Notes: generated from the sequence alone by a model not told the origin. 42,042 bases of DNA from Hondaea fermentalgiana (GCA_014084085.1 NPFB01000087.1:110110-152151); one strand, 5' to 3'. Positions 17,425 to 27,386 are shown, counted from the stretch's first letter. Numbers and translations are program-made.

Positions 17425-20400
17425 ATGGAGGCCAAGTACGATGCGGCGGCCGACCGCTTCCGCGGGTTTAGCGCCATGCCCGAGGACACCGGGCTGTACG
17501 TGAGCCAGGAGGAGCGGGACGCGTGCGGTGTGGGCTTTATCGCGAACTTCAAGTCGAAGCAGAGCAGCACCCTGGTCCAGGACGCCCTGGTGATGTTGAC
17601 CAACATGGACCACCGCGGCGGCTGCGGTTGCGAGGTGAACAGTGGCGACGGCGCCGGCATCATGATCGGCATGCCGACCTCGTTCTTCCACAAGGTGGCC
17701 AAGGCCGAGTTCGGCGTGACCCTCCCCAAGGTGGGCGAGTTCGCCGTGGGCAACATCTTTTTGTCGCACGAGGAATCGCTGCGCGCCAAGTACAAGGGAA
17801 TCGTGGAGAAACACCTTGCCGGCCGCGGCATCAAGCTCATCGGATGGCGCAAGGCACCCACGGATAACTCGACGATCGGCCGCAGCGCCCTCAAGACCGA
17901 GCCCTGGGTCGAGCAGCTGTTTGTACAAAACACGGCCGGGTGGGACTCGAAAAAGTTCGACCTCATGCTCTTCGTCGTGAGCCAGAGCGTGCGCCGCGAG
18001 GCGCTCCAGGCACGAGAGCAGGACGTGGTGTACATCTGCTCGCTCTCCTCGGCGACCATGGTCTTCAAGGGCCAGCTCACCTCGTCCCAGGTCCGCGAGT
18101 ACTACAAGGACCTCCAGGACCCGGAGCTCAAGAGTCACTTTGCCCTCGTGCACTCGCGCTTCTCCACCAACACCTTTCCCAGCTGGGACCGCGCCCACCC
18201 GAACCGCGTCATTTGCCACAACGGCGAGATTAACACGCTGCGCGGCAACAAGAACATGATGTTCGCCCGCGAGGGACAAATGGTCTCCCCGCTCCTCCAG
18301 TCCTCTGACGACTCGGAGATGCTCAAGCCCGTCTGCTCCGAAGACTACAGTGACTCGGGCAACTTTGACGCCTGCCTCGAGCTCCTCTGCAAGGCCTCGC
18401 CCCGCAGCCTCCCCGAGGCCGTCATGATGATGCTCCCTGAGGCCTGGCAAAACAACCCGGACCTCACTGACGAGAAACGCGGCTTTTACGAGTTCAACTC
18501 GTGCCTCATGGAGCCCTGGGACGGCCCTGCCATGATTGCCTTCGCCGACGGCCGCTTCCTCGGCTGCGTCCTCGACCGCAACGGCCTGCGCCCCCACCGC
18601 TACTACGTCACCGAGGACGTGGTCGTGGCCGCGAGCGAGGTCGGCGTCATCCCGCACATTCCCGAGGAGTCCGTCGTGACCAAGGGCCGCCTGCAGCCCG
18701 GCAAGATGTTCCTCGTCGACTTTGCCCGCGAGGGCATCGTCGGCGACGTCGAGCTCAAGCACCAGGTCGCGAGCGCCAAGCCGTACACCAAGTGGGTCAG
18801 CGAGAACATGATGCGCCTCAAGGAGCTCTCGGTGCAGTACCCGCGCCGCGCCTTTGCCCCGCGCCACGACGTGCAGCTCGAGGAAGAGAGCACGGAGTCG
18901 CCCGAGTCCCAGCTCAACAACATGCTCAACATGTTTGGCTACAGCGTCGAGACCCTCGAGATGCTCCTCCCGCCCATGGTCAAGACCAAGAAGGAGGCCC
19001 TCGGCTCCATGGGTGTCGACACCCCGCTCGCCTGCCTGAGCAACAAGTCGCGCTCCATTTTTGACTACTTTAAGCAGCTCTTTGCCCAGGTCACCAACCC
19101 TCCCATGGACTCGATCCGCGAGGAGGTCGTCATGGCCATGGAGTGCCCCGTGGGCCCCATGGGCAACATTCTCGAGGTCATGCCCTCGCAGGCCGGCCGT
19201 CTGCTCGTCAAGAACCCCATTCTCCGCCCGCGTGAGGCCGAGTGCATGCTGCGTCTGCGCAAGAACTCCTGGAAGACGGTCGTCATCAACGCCACCTTTG
19301 AGGCGGGCCAGGCCCCTGGCGCCCTCGACGCCGCCCTCAACCGCATCTGCGCCGAGGCCTCGGAGGCCATTCGCGCCAAGAACGCGACCTGCCTCTTTAT
19401 CACTGACCGCGCCGCTGGCCCGGACACCCTGCCCATCCCGAGTCTCATTGCCCTCGGCGCCGTGCACCAGCACCTCTTGCGCACCAAGGAGCGCACGCGG
19501 GTCGCCCTGGTTATTGAGGGCGGTGACGCCCGCGAGGTGCACCACTTTTGCTGCCTCATTGGTTTTGGCGCCGACGCCATCTACCCGTACATGGCCTATG
19601 AGGCGCTGGGCCACCTGTGGCGCAACGGCAAGGTCTCGGAGGCCTCCGACATGGACGACGTCATTGCCCGCTACATTACCGCCTGCTCCAAGGGCATCCG
19701 CAAGGTGCTCGGCAAGATTGGTATTGCCACTGTCCAGTCGTACAAGAGCGCCCAGATCTTTGAGGCCGTCGGCGTGGGCGAGGAGCTCGTCGAGCGCTGC
19801 TTTAAGGGCACCGCCTCGCGTGTCGGCGGCATTCGCCTCGACACCATTGAGCGCGACATCAAGAGCCAGCACGCCGTGGCCTGGCCGCGCGCCACCCCGG
19901 ACGCGCTGCCGAGCCCGACCATGCTCTTCAACCCTGGCGAGTTCCACTTTCGCAGCGGCGGCGAGGAGCACTACAACGATGTCATGACCATCACCGGCAT
20001 CCAGGCCACGGGCCGCTCTCGTAACCGCGAGCAGTACTTTGAGTACGCCAAGCACGCCAACGCTCAGGCCGCCAAGTGCACGCTCCGCGGCCTCCTCCGC
20101 TTCCGCGACGCCCCTAAGGGCGCGCTTTCGCTCGACGAGGTCGAGCCTGCTTCGGAGATTGTCAAGCGCTTCGTCACGGGCGCCATGAGTCTCGGCTCCA
20201 TCTCCAAGGAGGCTCACGAGGCCCTGGCCATTGCCATGAACACCCTCGGCGGCAAGTCCAACACCGGTGAGGGTGGCGAGGACCCGGAACGCTTCACCTG
20301 GGTCGGCCACAACGGCGAGAGCAAGCGCAGCTCCATCAAGCAGGTCGCCTCGGGTCGCTTTGGCGTCTCGTCGCTGTACCTCGCCAACGCGGACGAGATC

Positions 20401-22254
20401 CAAATTAAGATGGCCCAGGGCGCCAAGCCCGGTGAGGGTGGCGAGCTCCCCGGCAAGAAGGTCTTTGGCCAGATTGCCGTGATCCGTAACTCGACCGAGG
20501 GCGTCGGCCTCATCTCCCCGCCGCCGCACCACGACATTTACTCGATTGAGGATCTGGCGCAGCTCATCCACGATCTCAAGAACGCCAACCCGCGCGCGCG
20601 CATCTCTGTCAAGCTCGTCTCTGAGGTTGGCGTCGGCGTCATCGCTGCGGGTGTCGCCAAGGCCAAGGCCGACCACATTGTTGTCAGCGGCGGTGACGGC
20701 GGCACCGGTGCCGCCGCCTGGACCGGCATTAAGCACGCAGGTCTTCCCTGGGAGCTCGGCATTGCCGAGACGCACCAGAGTCTCGTGCTCAACAACCTCC
20801 GCTCGCGCGTCACGCTCCAGACGGACGGTCAGATGAAGACCGGTCGCGATGTGGCCATTGCCTTTCTCCTCGGTGCCGAGGAGGTGGCCTTTGCGACGGC
20901 CCCGCTCATTGCCCTTGGCTGCATCATGATGCGCAAGTGCCACCTGAACACGTGCCCTGTGGGCATTGCGACGCAGGACCCCGTGCTCCGCAAGAAGTTC
21001 TTTGGCAAGCCCGAGTACGTCATTAACTTTTTGTTCATGGTCGCCGAGGAGGTCCGCACGATCATGGCCCAGATTGGCATGCGCAGCGTCGAGGAAATGG
21101 TCGGCCGCGCCGACCTGCTCGAGGCCGACCCGGCCGTGCTGTCGCGCTCGGACAAGACGCAGCTCATGGACCTGAGCAAGATCCTCATCCCTTCGACGCA
21201 GATTGCCCGCAACTCGCCGCTCTCGCTCGTGTCCCCCGACGAGCCTGTGCTCATGGTCAAGACCATTGCGCAGGACCACAGCCTCGACAAGGCCCTGGAC
21301 ATGGAGATCATCCGCCAGGCGCGCCCTGCTCTCGAGAAGATGCGCCCCGTGCAGATTGAGCTCGACATTGTCAACATCAACCGCACGGTGGGCACCATGC
21401 TCTCGTACGAGATCTCGCGCCGCTTTGGCAACGACGGCCTGCCCACGGGCACGATCCGCGTTGTGCTCACGGGTTCTGCAGGTCAGAGTCTCGGTGCCTT
21501 TTTGGCGCGCGGTGTGCTCATCGAGTGCGTCGGTGACGCCAATGACTTTTTTGGCAAGGGTCTTTCGGGCGGCCACCTTGTGGTGCGCCCGCAGGCAGGT
21601 TTCCTCGCGCGCGCCAAGGCCGAGGAGCAGGTCATTGTTGGCAACACTTGCTTCTTTGGCGCTACGCGTGGCCGTGGTTTTGTGCGCGGTATTGCCGGCG
21701 AGCGCTTTTGCGTGCGCAACTCGGGTGCCGTCATTGTTGCCGAGGGCGCTGGCGACCACTGCCTCGAGTACATGACCGGCGGTCGCGTGACCATTCTGGG
21801 CGTTGTTGGCCGCAACGCCTGCGCCGGTATGAGTGGTGGTATCGCCTACTTTTACAGCCCGCAGGGCGAGATCGACAAGTGCGTCAACAAGGAGCTCGTG
21901 TCGCTCACCCAGCTGGACGAGGCCGATCTCGCCACGCTTCGTAACGACCTCGAGCTCCACCACGAGCACACGGGCTCGACTGTCGCGGAGCGCATTCTCT
22001 CGAACTGGAGCGCGGAGCAGCGCAACTTTGTCAAGGCGTACCCGAACGATTTGCGCCGCGTCATCGAGGCCAAGGCGAGCGAGCCTGGCTTCCGTCTTCC
22101 CGCGTGGTTCCCCACGAGCGATCCCGTGCCGGACCACTCGCCCAACTCTCTTGCGCACGGCGCCAAGGGCGTGCGTCCTTCGCCCGTCTCGGCTCAGGAG
22201 TCCAAGCTCGACACGGAGTCCAAGTCTTCTGTTGTCGACATTGAAGATCTCTAA
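17425..22254 (+). CDS. gltB: Glutamate synthase (GOGAT) large subunit
   Basis: A 1609-residue glutamate synthase alpha-type protein. It hydrolyses glutamine and adds the ammonia to 2-oxoglutarate, giving glutamate. The N-terminal class II (Ntn) amidotransferase domain has its nucleophile at Cys34 (CGVGFIAN) after a short propeptide, with CHNGEINT at 264-271. The FMN-binding synthase domain includes GGEDPERF (near 950) and PPPHHDIYS (near 1034). The 3Fe-4S ligands are Cys1166, Cys1172 and Cys1177 (CIMMRKCHLNTCPVG). The GXGXG domain covers about 1350-1475. The protein ends with a low-complexity tail after the alpha domain; the NAD(P)H-reductase half found in fused eukaryotic GOGATs is absent, and a separate gene for it lies 2.7 kb downstream. 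No clear organelle-targeting peptide is seen. ATG 17425 is the only ATG before the propeptide. Codon use is extremely G/C-ending; no TTA, CTA or TCA codon occurs. Confidence 0.97.
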   Translation: MEAKYDAAADRFRGFSAMPEDTGLYVSQEERDACGVGFIANFKSKQSSTLVQDALVMLTNMDHRGGCGCEVNSGDGAGIMIGMPTSFFHKVAKAEFGVTLPKVGEFAVGNIFLSHEESLRAKYKGIVEKHLAGRGIKLIGWRKAPTDNSTIGRSALKTEPWVEQLFVQNTAGWDSKKFDLMLFVVSQSVRREALQAREQDVVYICSLSSATMVFKGQLTSSQVREYYKDLQDPELKSHFALVHSRFSTNTFPSWDRAHPNRVICHNGEINTLRGNKNMMFAREGQMVSPLLQSSDDSEMLKPVCSEDYSDSGNFDACLELLCKASPRSLPEAVMMMLPEAWQNNPDLTDEKRGFYEFNSCLMEPWDGPAMIAFADGRFLGCVLDRNGLRPHRYYVTEDVVVAASEVGVIPHIPEESVVTKGRLQPGKMFLVDFAREGIVGDVELKHQVASAKPYTKWVSENMMRLKELSVQYPRRAFAPRHDVQLEEESTESPESQLNNMLNMFGYSVETLEMLLPPMVKTKKEALGSMGVDTPLACLSNKSRSIFDYFKQLFAQVTNPPMDSIREEVVMAMECPVGPMGNILEVMPSQAGRLLVKNPILRPREAECMLRLRKNSWKTVVINATFEAGQAPGALDAALNRICAEASEAIRAKNATCLFITDRAAGPDTLPIPSLIALGAVHQHLLRTKERTRVALVIEGGDAREVHHFCCLIGFGADAIYPYMAYEALGHLWRNGKVSEASDMDDVIARYITACSKGIRKVLGKIGIATVQSYKSAQIFEAVGVGEELVERCFKGTASRVGGIRLDTIERDIKSQHAVAWPRATPDALPSPTMLFNPGEFHFRSGGEEHYNDVMTITGIQATGRSRNREQYFEYAKHANAQAAKCTLRGLLRFRDAPKGALSLDEVEPASEIVKRFVTGAMSLGSISKEAHEALAIAMNTLGGKSNTGEGGEDPERFTWVGHNGESKRSSIKQVASGRFGVSSLYLANADEIQIKMAQGAKPGEGGELPGKKVFGQIAVIRNSTEGVGLISPPPHHDIYSIEDLAQLIHDLKNANPRARISVKLVSEVGVGVIAAGVAKAKADHIVVSGGDGGTGAAAWTGIKHAGLPWELGIAETHQSLVLNNLRSRVTLQTDGQMKTGRDVAIAFLLGAEEVAFATAPLIALGCIMMRKCHLNTCPVGIATQDPVLRKKFFGKPEYVINFLFMVAEEVRTIMAQIGMRSVEEMVGRADLLEADPAVLSRSDKTQLMDLSKILIPSTQIARNSPLSLVSPDEPVLMVKTIAQDHSLDKALDMEIIRQARPALEKMRPVQIELDIVNINRTVGTMLSYEISRRFGNDGLPTGTIRVVLTGSAGQSLGAFLARGVLIECVGDANDFFGKGLSGGHLVVRPQAGFLARAKAEEQVIVGNTCFFGATRGRGFVRGIAGERFCVRNSGAVIVAEGAGDHCLEYMTGGRVTILGVVGRNACAGMSGGIAYFYSPQGEIDKCVNKELVSLTQLDEADLATLRNDLELHHEHTGSTVAERILSNWSAEQRNFVKAYPNDLRRVIEAKASEPGFRLPAWFPTSDPVPDHSPNSLAHGAKGVRPSPVSAQESKLDTESKSSVVDIEDL

Positions 22255-22412
22255 AGCGAGAGAGAAACGCACCAGCGCATCAGCGCATGCATCATCATCA
22301 TCATGTCCCGTCTCTTATTCATTTCATTTCACAGCCGTCAAAACAATTCATTCCTTCATTCATTTATAGTTTCTCTTTTCCAGAATTTCTCCCCATGGAG
22401 CATTCGAAAAGC

Positions 22413-22545
22413 ATGCTCAAGAGCGGGCGAAATGCTCAGAAGTGGCCCGGGATGCATATGCATGCTCAACAACGGACGGAAAGCTCCGAAGTGGCCTTGG
22501 ATACGTATGCTCAACAACGGGCGAAATGCGCAGTGATCGCAAGCA
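22413..22545. repeat. Degenerate tandem repeat, 45-49 bp unit, 2.5 copies
   Basis: Units begin ATGCTCAACAACGGGCG (with variants) at 22413, 22462 and 22507 and continue with AGTGGCC and a TATGC-containing end. It lies about 160 bp after the large-subunit stop codon. Confidence 0.7.
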
Positions 22546-23840
22546 ACAACGAGCGATTGCCGTTCTTTGCCTTTTTGAACAAAGGTTCAAATATACTATG
22601 TATGCTCATGAGGTCTTGGAAATATCTGATCTTGTGAATGAATATCATTGGCTTTACATGTCTCAAAAGTCTACGTACCTTGGTGTCCGTCTCGGCATAT
22701 TTGGATCCGAAAGAGGTTGCATAAAATCTGATTCAAAATACGGTTCCGAAGAGGCCAGATCGTTCTTCACTTGACCAGTGGAACGAATTTCTGCGATACA
22801 CCCCTGATGCCATGCGACATAAAGAAATGTGGGTCAGTTCGGCTCGCAGATCAGCGATAACCGTGAATGTCACGCATCTTCCGCCACGACGAGACTGCGT
22901 TGCACTTCACTGCACTGCAGTCAACAGCAGCGCTCGTCCTCTCGTCATCCTTTTCTCGCATCAATCAAACAACTGCTCCCCCGCTTTTCTTTCGCGCGCA
23001 ATCTCCCATTCAGCAAGACCTCTTCCACCACCGGTCCGTCGCTGCCGTCTCTAGGCCCGCCTGCGTTGAAGTCATTTTCGCGCCGCAGGAGCTCCAATCC
23101 CATCAAGCCAGCCAGCTAGCTGTCTCCTCCTCGCCGTCCAAGCAGTAGACTCTCTTCGCGGCTCCACGACGACGGAGAAGCATCATCATCACCGCCATCT
23201 GCGACGGAGATCATCACCCATCACATGAACTGAGCCTTCACATGTCAAGCAGAGCAGAACTTGCAGCGACTCGACTCGGACTCCGAGTCGCAAGGCGTCT
23301 GCAGCGTTCTCTCCGTTCTCTCTTCGGGCGCGCAGGGCGGCGCGGCACCTTAAAGGCTGCGCCGCGGCTGCCCCCCCCCGGGCGCGTCAGCCGCGGCTGC
23401 TTCCAAGAGTAATGCGCGCGCCGCGGGCCGCCCCCGCAGCCGCGCCCGCAGTCCAGCGCCGCCGGGCAGCGGGCTCCGGCGGCGAGCAGCCCCGCGTCGA
23501 CGGCGCTCTTGTGGCGTCTTATCTGCAGCGTCCACCCGCCCAGCCTCGTCGCGTGCGCGCGGCGCAGAGCTGCCGCGGCGTGACAGCGGCGCGGCGGGCC
23601 CGAGGAGGAAGGCGAGGCGAGGGAATGGATGGTCGCGGCCGGGAGGCGGCGCGAAGAGGCCCCCGAGCTGCGGCAGCCAGGCCCCGCGGGAGAAAGGAGA
23701 CACCGGGAGCAGCGCAGGCACGCGACCCGAGCCGCAGCTGGCCGCAGCCGCAGCGCAAGAAGGGCGGAGCGGAGCGAGGCAGCACGCAGAGCGGCTGCCA
23801 TGGCTGGCTGCGGCTGCAGAGGGTGGGTCGGGAGAAAGTC

Positions 23841-23912
23841 TGCTTGCTTGCTTGCTTGCGTGCTTGCTTGCTTGCGTGCTTGCTTGCTTGCGTGCTTGCT
23901 TGCTCGCGTCCC
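23841..23912. repeat. (TTGC)n with GTGC interruptions
   Basis: TTGC units interrupted periodically by GTGC, giving a higher-order pattern of roughly 12-20 bp. On the minus strand it reads as an artefactual Ser-Lys-Gln-Ala repeat. Confidence 0.9.
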
Positions 23913-24672
23913 GGCCTGTTCTCTGGCGCCGCCGCGCGCTTGCGACGGAGTGCGTGTGCAGAGCGGGCGCGGCGGAGGCGGGAGGGTGAGCGATTGAGCG
24001 AGCGAGCGACTGCGAGCATCGATCGTGTGGCGGCCACGCGCGAGCTGTGTGCGAGACGGCGCCTGCGCCGCGCTCGCGCTTCCAGGCACCATCCGTCATT
24101 CCACTCCTGCCCGCTTCCACCTTTTCCTTTCTTCCTTCCCTTTGCTTTGCTTTGCTTTTCTTCCCGGTTTCTTTGGTTTCAAGTTTTCAAAGTTTTTCAT
24201 GGCATTTCAAAGTTTTCTTTTTTTTCTTTTTCTTTTGGGGTTTGGATTGGTCTTCCCTTTTGTTGCAAGACCCGGGCGCCCTTCGGGTCGAGCGCGCCAC
24301 CCCGGCCGCCCCGCGTCGCTGCAGCGCGAACGCACCGCAGCGCAGCGCTGTACGTCCGACTGCTCGCCGCTGCGCGAGGCGAGGGCGAGGGCTGGGTGCA
24401 TGGCCTCGCCTCGCCTCGCCTCGCTTTGCCCACACCGCATTATTCTATCGCACACTGCTATTACATTGCATTCTTTCTTTCATTCCAGCCAGCGGGGTGG
24501 AGTGCACCGCCTCGCCCTGTCCTGTGGCGCCGCACTCGCACTGCACTGCACTGCACTGCGCCGCGCTGCGCTGCGCTGCGCTGGAGGTCGCCGCGCAGGC
24601 AGGCAGGCAGGCAGGGCGCGGCGCGGCAGCCCGATCCCATCCGCCTGGGTTGCTCTGATTCGCGCATTGCGC

Positions 24673-24733
24673 CATTCATTCATTCATTCGATCATTCATT
24701 CATTCATTCATTCATTCATTCTTTCGTTCGTTC
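24673..24733. repeat. (ATTC)n tetranucleotide repeat
   Basis: About fourteen ATTC units with GATC and GTTC interruptions, ending in TTTCGTTCGTTC, much like the tract at 16977-17017 upstream of the large-subunit gene. Confidence 0.9.
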
Positions 24734-24853
24734 AATCGGCCCTTCTTTCCGCGTGGCTTGCTTGCGTCCTTCTCTCTCTCTCTCCCTGTCGAAGAAACCA
24801 TTCCTCCATTCCATTCCTCCTCGCATCCTCCGCGCAGTCTCCATCCAGGGCGA

Positions 24854-24854
24854 G

Positions 24855-24894
<40 letters not shown>

Positions 24895-24896
24895 CA
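24854..24896. repeat. (GGCA)n tetranucleotide repeat
   Basis: Ten GGCA units about 80 bp before the small-subunit ATG, probably within the 5' UTR. Confidence 0.9.
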
Positions 24897-24974
24897 CGCG
24901 AGCAAGCGCCGGCGAGGCGCGGCGACGCAGACGCGCAGGCAGAAGAGAAGGGCGCGCGGCGCTTGAGAAGCAGG

Positions 24975-26633
24975 ATGGCGGACATCGAGGACCTCGGCGC
25001 GAGCAAGCAGGGCGTCCACTCGAGGCCCGTGTCGGCGAGCGGGGCCGCCGTGGTCGGCAAGCAGAAGCGCGATGTCAAGCCCAACACGGTGAGCGCCGGC
25101 GCCCAGGGCGAGCTGCTCGTGTGGAGGCGCGACGGCGAGGTGGCGCCCCTCAACAACCTGCGCGGCTTCGTGGACTACGAGCGCGAGCCGTCAAAGTACA
25201 GACCTGTGAACGAGCGCATCAACGACTGGGAGGTCATCCTGCCCCACGCCCTCGAGCGCGAGGGCACCGAGGTCACCGTGCAGTCCGCCCGATGCATGGA
25301 CTGCGGCACCCCGACATGCTGCTCCGAGCCCTACGGCTGCCCCCTGGGCAACGAGGTGCCCCGCTTCAACAAGCTCGCCTACAATGGCCAGTGGCGCGAG
25401 GCCCTCGACGTGCTGCTCTCCACCAGCAACGCCCCCGAGTGGACCTCGCACGTCTGCCCGGCCCCGTGCGAGGGCGCTTGCGTCGCCGGCCTCGTCGACG
25501 CCCCCGTCACCATCAAGAACATCGAGCAGCAGATCATCGAGCGCGGATGGGCCAATGGATGGATCTACCCCAAGCCGCCCTCCATGCAGACCGGCAAGAA
25601 GGTCGCCGTCATCGGCTCCGGCCCCGCCGGCCTCTGCGCCGCTGACATGCTCAACCGCCGCGGCCACTCCGTCACCGTCTACGAGCGCGCCGACCGCGTC
25701 GGTGGCCTCCTCATGTACGGCATCCCCGCCCCCAAGCTTGACAAGAAGATGCTCCAGCGCCGCATCGACCTCTGGGCCGAGGAGGGTGTCAAGTTCGTCA
25801 CCGGCGCCAACGTCGGCGTCGACCCGGCCCACGACCTCCGCGACATGCACAAGAACAACGACGCCATCGTCCTCACCGTTGGCGCCACCAAGCCGCGCCT
25901 GCTCAACATCCCGGGCTCCGACCTCAAGGGCATCTACCCGGCCATGGACTTTCTCGCCGCCACCACCAAGACCCTCCTCGACGACGGCAACGGCCGCCTG
26001 CGCCACTGGGACGGCTCGTACATTTCCGCCCGCGACAAGAACGTTGTCGTCATTGGCGGCGGTGACACCGGCAACGATTGCGTTGGCACCTCGGTCCGCA
26101 TGCGGGCGCGCAACGTCGTCAACCTCGAGCTCCTCGACAAGCCCCCCGTCGAGCGCGACGAGACCATGCCCTGGCCCACCTTCCCCAAGACCTTCAAGCT
26201 CGACTACGGTGGCGAGGAGGCCGCTGCCGTCTTCGGCCAGGACCCGCGTCAGTTCAACACCCTCACCAAGGAGTACCTCGGCGACGAGACTGGCCACGTC
26301 GTGGGCATCCGCACGGTGCGCATTGTCTGGCGCGACGGCAAGATGCAGGAAATCCCCAACTCGGAGCGCATCATCCCCGCCGACCTCGTCCTCCTCTCGC
26401 TCGGCTTCCTCGGCCCCGAGGAGACCATGCTCAAGCAGCTCTCCCTCGACGCTGACAAGCGTGGCAACATCAAGGCCGAGTACGGTGACTTTGCCACCAA
26501 CCTTCCGGGCGTCTTTGCCGCCGGCGATTGCCGTCGCGGCCAGTCGCTCGTTGTCCGGGCCATGCGCGAGGGCCGTGAGGTCGCCGCCGCCGTCGACAAA
26601 TACCTCGCCACCCAGGCGCCCGCTGCGCTCTAG
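24975..26633 (+). CDS. gltD: Glutamate synthase (GOGAT) small subunit
   Basis: A 552-residue glutamate synthase beta-type flavoprotein that passes electrons from NAD(P)H through FAD and iron-sulfur centres to the large subunit. Cysteines for the 4Fe-4S centres are at 107, 110, 115/116 and 122 (CMDCGTPTCC then GCPLGN) and at 161, 165 and 169 (CPAPCEGAC). The FAD dinucleotide fold begins VIGSGPAG (213-220), and the NAD(P)H fold has IGGGDTGND (360-368). AAGDCRRGQS (515-524) is the FAD-contacting end motif. About 45 extra N-terminal residues precede the conserved start (LRGFVDYERE). The ATG at 24975 is chosen because everything upstream in frame is repeat-derived. Its codon bias matches the large subunit, fitting high expression. 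In most eukaryotes this region is fused to the large subunit; here it is a separate tandem gene. Confidence 0.97.
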   Translation: MADIEDLGASKQGVHSRPVSASGAAVVGKQKRDVKPNTVSAGAQGELLVWRRDGEVAPLNNLRGFVDYEREPSKYRPVNERINDWEVILPHALEREGTEVTVQSARCMDCGTPTCCSEPYGCPLGNEVPRFNKLAYNGQWREALDVLLSTSNAPEWTSHVCPAPCEGACVAGLVDAPVTIKNIEQQIIERGWANGWIYPKPPSMQTGKKVAVIGSGPAGLCAADMLNRRGHSVTVYERADRVGGLLMYGIPAPKLDKKMLQRRIDLWAEEGVKFVTGANVGVDPAHDLRDMHKNNDAIVLTVGATKPRLLNIPGSDLKGIYPAMDFLAATTKTLLDDGNGRLRHWDGSYISARDKNVVVIGGGDTGNDCVGTSVRMRARNVVNLELLDKPPVERDETMPWPTFPKTFKLDYGGEEAAAVFGQDPRQFNTLTKEYLGDETGHVVGIRTVRIVWRDGKMQEIPNSERIIPADLVLLSLGFLGPEETMLKQLSLDADKRGNIKAEYGDFATNLPGVFAAGDCRRGQSLVVRAMREGREVAAAVDKYLATQAPAAL

Positions 26634-27349
26634 GCTGTGGGGGTGTGCTGTGTGTTGTCTCTTTTTCCTCGCAATCGTGCACCTCAGCAGCCAGCCTCTC
26701 GCGCTTTTTCTTTTTGCCCTTATTATCTATCCGCGTGTGCACGCACAGTCAACGATCTACCTGTCATTTGTCATTCTTCTTGTCTTCGATTTCTGTTTCT
26801 TGCTTTCAGTCCATTCCCTCCTCGTCTGAACTCTGGCGGCCAGGGAATAGGTAAACTTGCAAACACTGGCGATTTCATTTTCACTGGCGTTTTACCTGCT
26901 GCTGCTGCTGGTGGCTGCAATCTTCAACTTGCATTCACTGTCAGTTCGACGGATTGCTTGGCTGGCTGCCTGCCAAAAGACGCGGACTCTTTTTTTAAAA
27001 TTTAAACCTATGTTTCCATTCTTCTTTGCAATTATTATGATTCTTGACAAAGTTACTGCCAAATCTTGAGCATGAAACAGTTTCGGCGGAGCAAGGAACT
27101 ACGTTGGAGAAGCAGAGAGAGTGGAATGGATACAAAGGGTTTCGTTCGGTGTCATCACGATGAGACTTACCCACGGTTGAACGCAAGTTCTTTCGCTTTT
27201 TTATGAAAATCAAAGTCACAGAAAACAGAATCATCATCATCAATTTATTCAAGATCATGATCATCATGATCATCCATCATCCGCCTAAATTGTCTTTTAA
27301 ACATCAAGATCATCTGATCATCATGTTCATCATCCGCCTAAATTGACTT
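26634..27349. other. Spacer between convergent genes
   Basis: The GOGAT small-subunit gene (+) and the fibro-slime gene (-) end towards each other here. The stretch is AT-rich with T-tracts and, near 27230-27330, many GATCAT units partly forming inverted repeats. No credible gene. Confidence 0.5.
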
Positions 27350-27386
27350 TTAAACATCAAGATCATCATCGCTGTCATCATCAGCA
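27281..27386. repeat. 53-bp tandem duplication across a stop codon
   Basis: The segment starting CCGCCTAAATTG occurs at 27281 and again at 27334. The first 34-35 bp match except at one position; the remainder is degenerate CATCAT-type DNA. The second copy contains the stop and last codons of the fibro-slime gene; the first is its duplicate in the 3' flank. Confidence 0.85.

Larger units (their letters stand above)
22255..24974. other. Spacer and repeat-rich leader of the GOGAT small-subunit gene
   Basis: About 2.7 kb. The left part (22255-23160) is AT-richer, with a degenerate 45-49 bp tandem repeat. The right part is a GC-rich microsatellite leader: (TTGC)n at 23841-23912, T-rich DNA near 24120-24240, (TGCAC)n and (GCGCT)n at 24538-24582, (GGCA)n at 24596-24615, (ATTC)n at 24673-24733 and (GGCA)n at 24854-24896. 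The frame of the next gene stays open through much of the leader, but it encodes only repeat-derived sequence. Confidence 0.6.

Noticed and set aside
17383..22272. A 1629-codon antisense open frame across the whole GOGAT large-subunit gene
   Set aside because: It is aligned codon-for-codon with gltB and stays open only because gltB lacks TTA, CTA and TCA codons. It begins at a non-ATG codon and its translation has no recognisable domain.
23238..24974. Long plus- and minus-strand frames in the gltD leader, including an in-frame upstream extension of gltD with an ATG near 23623
   Set aside because: The extension is repeat-derived and unlike any GOGAT. The conserved sequence begins shortly after the ATG at 24975.
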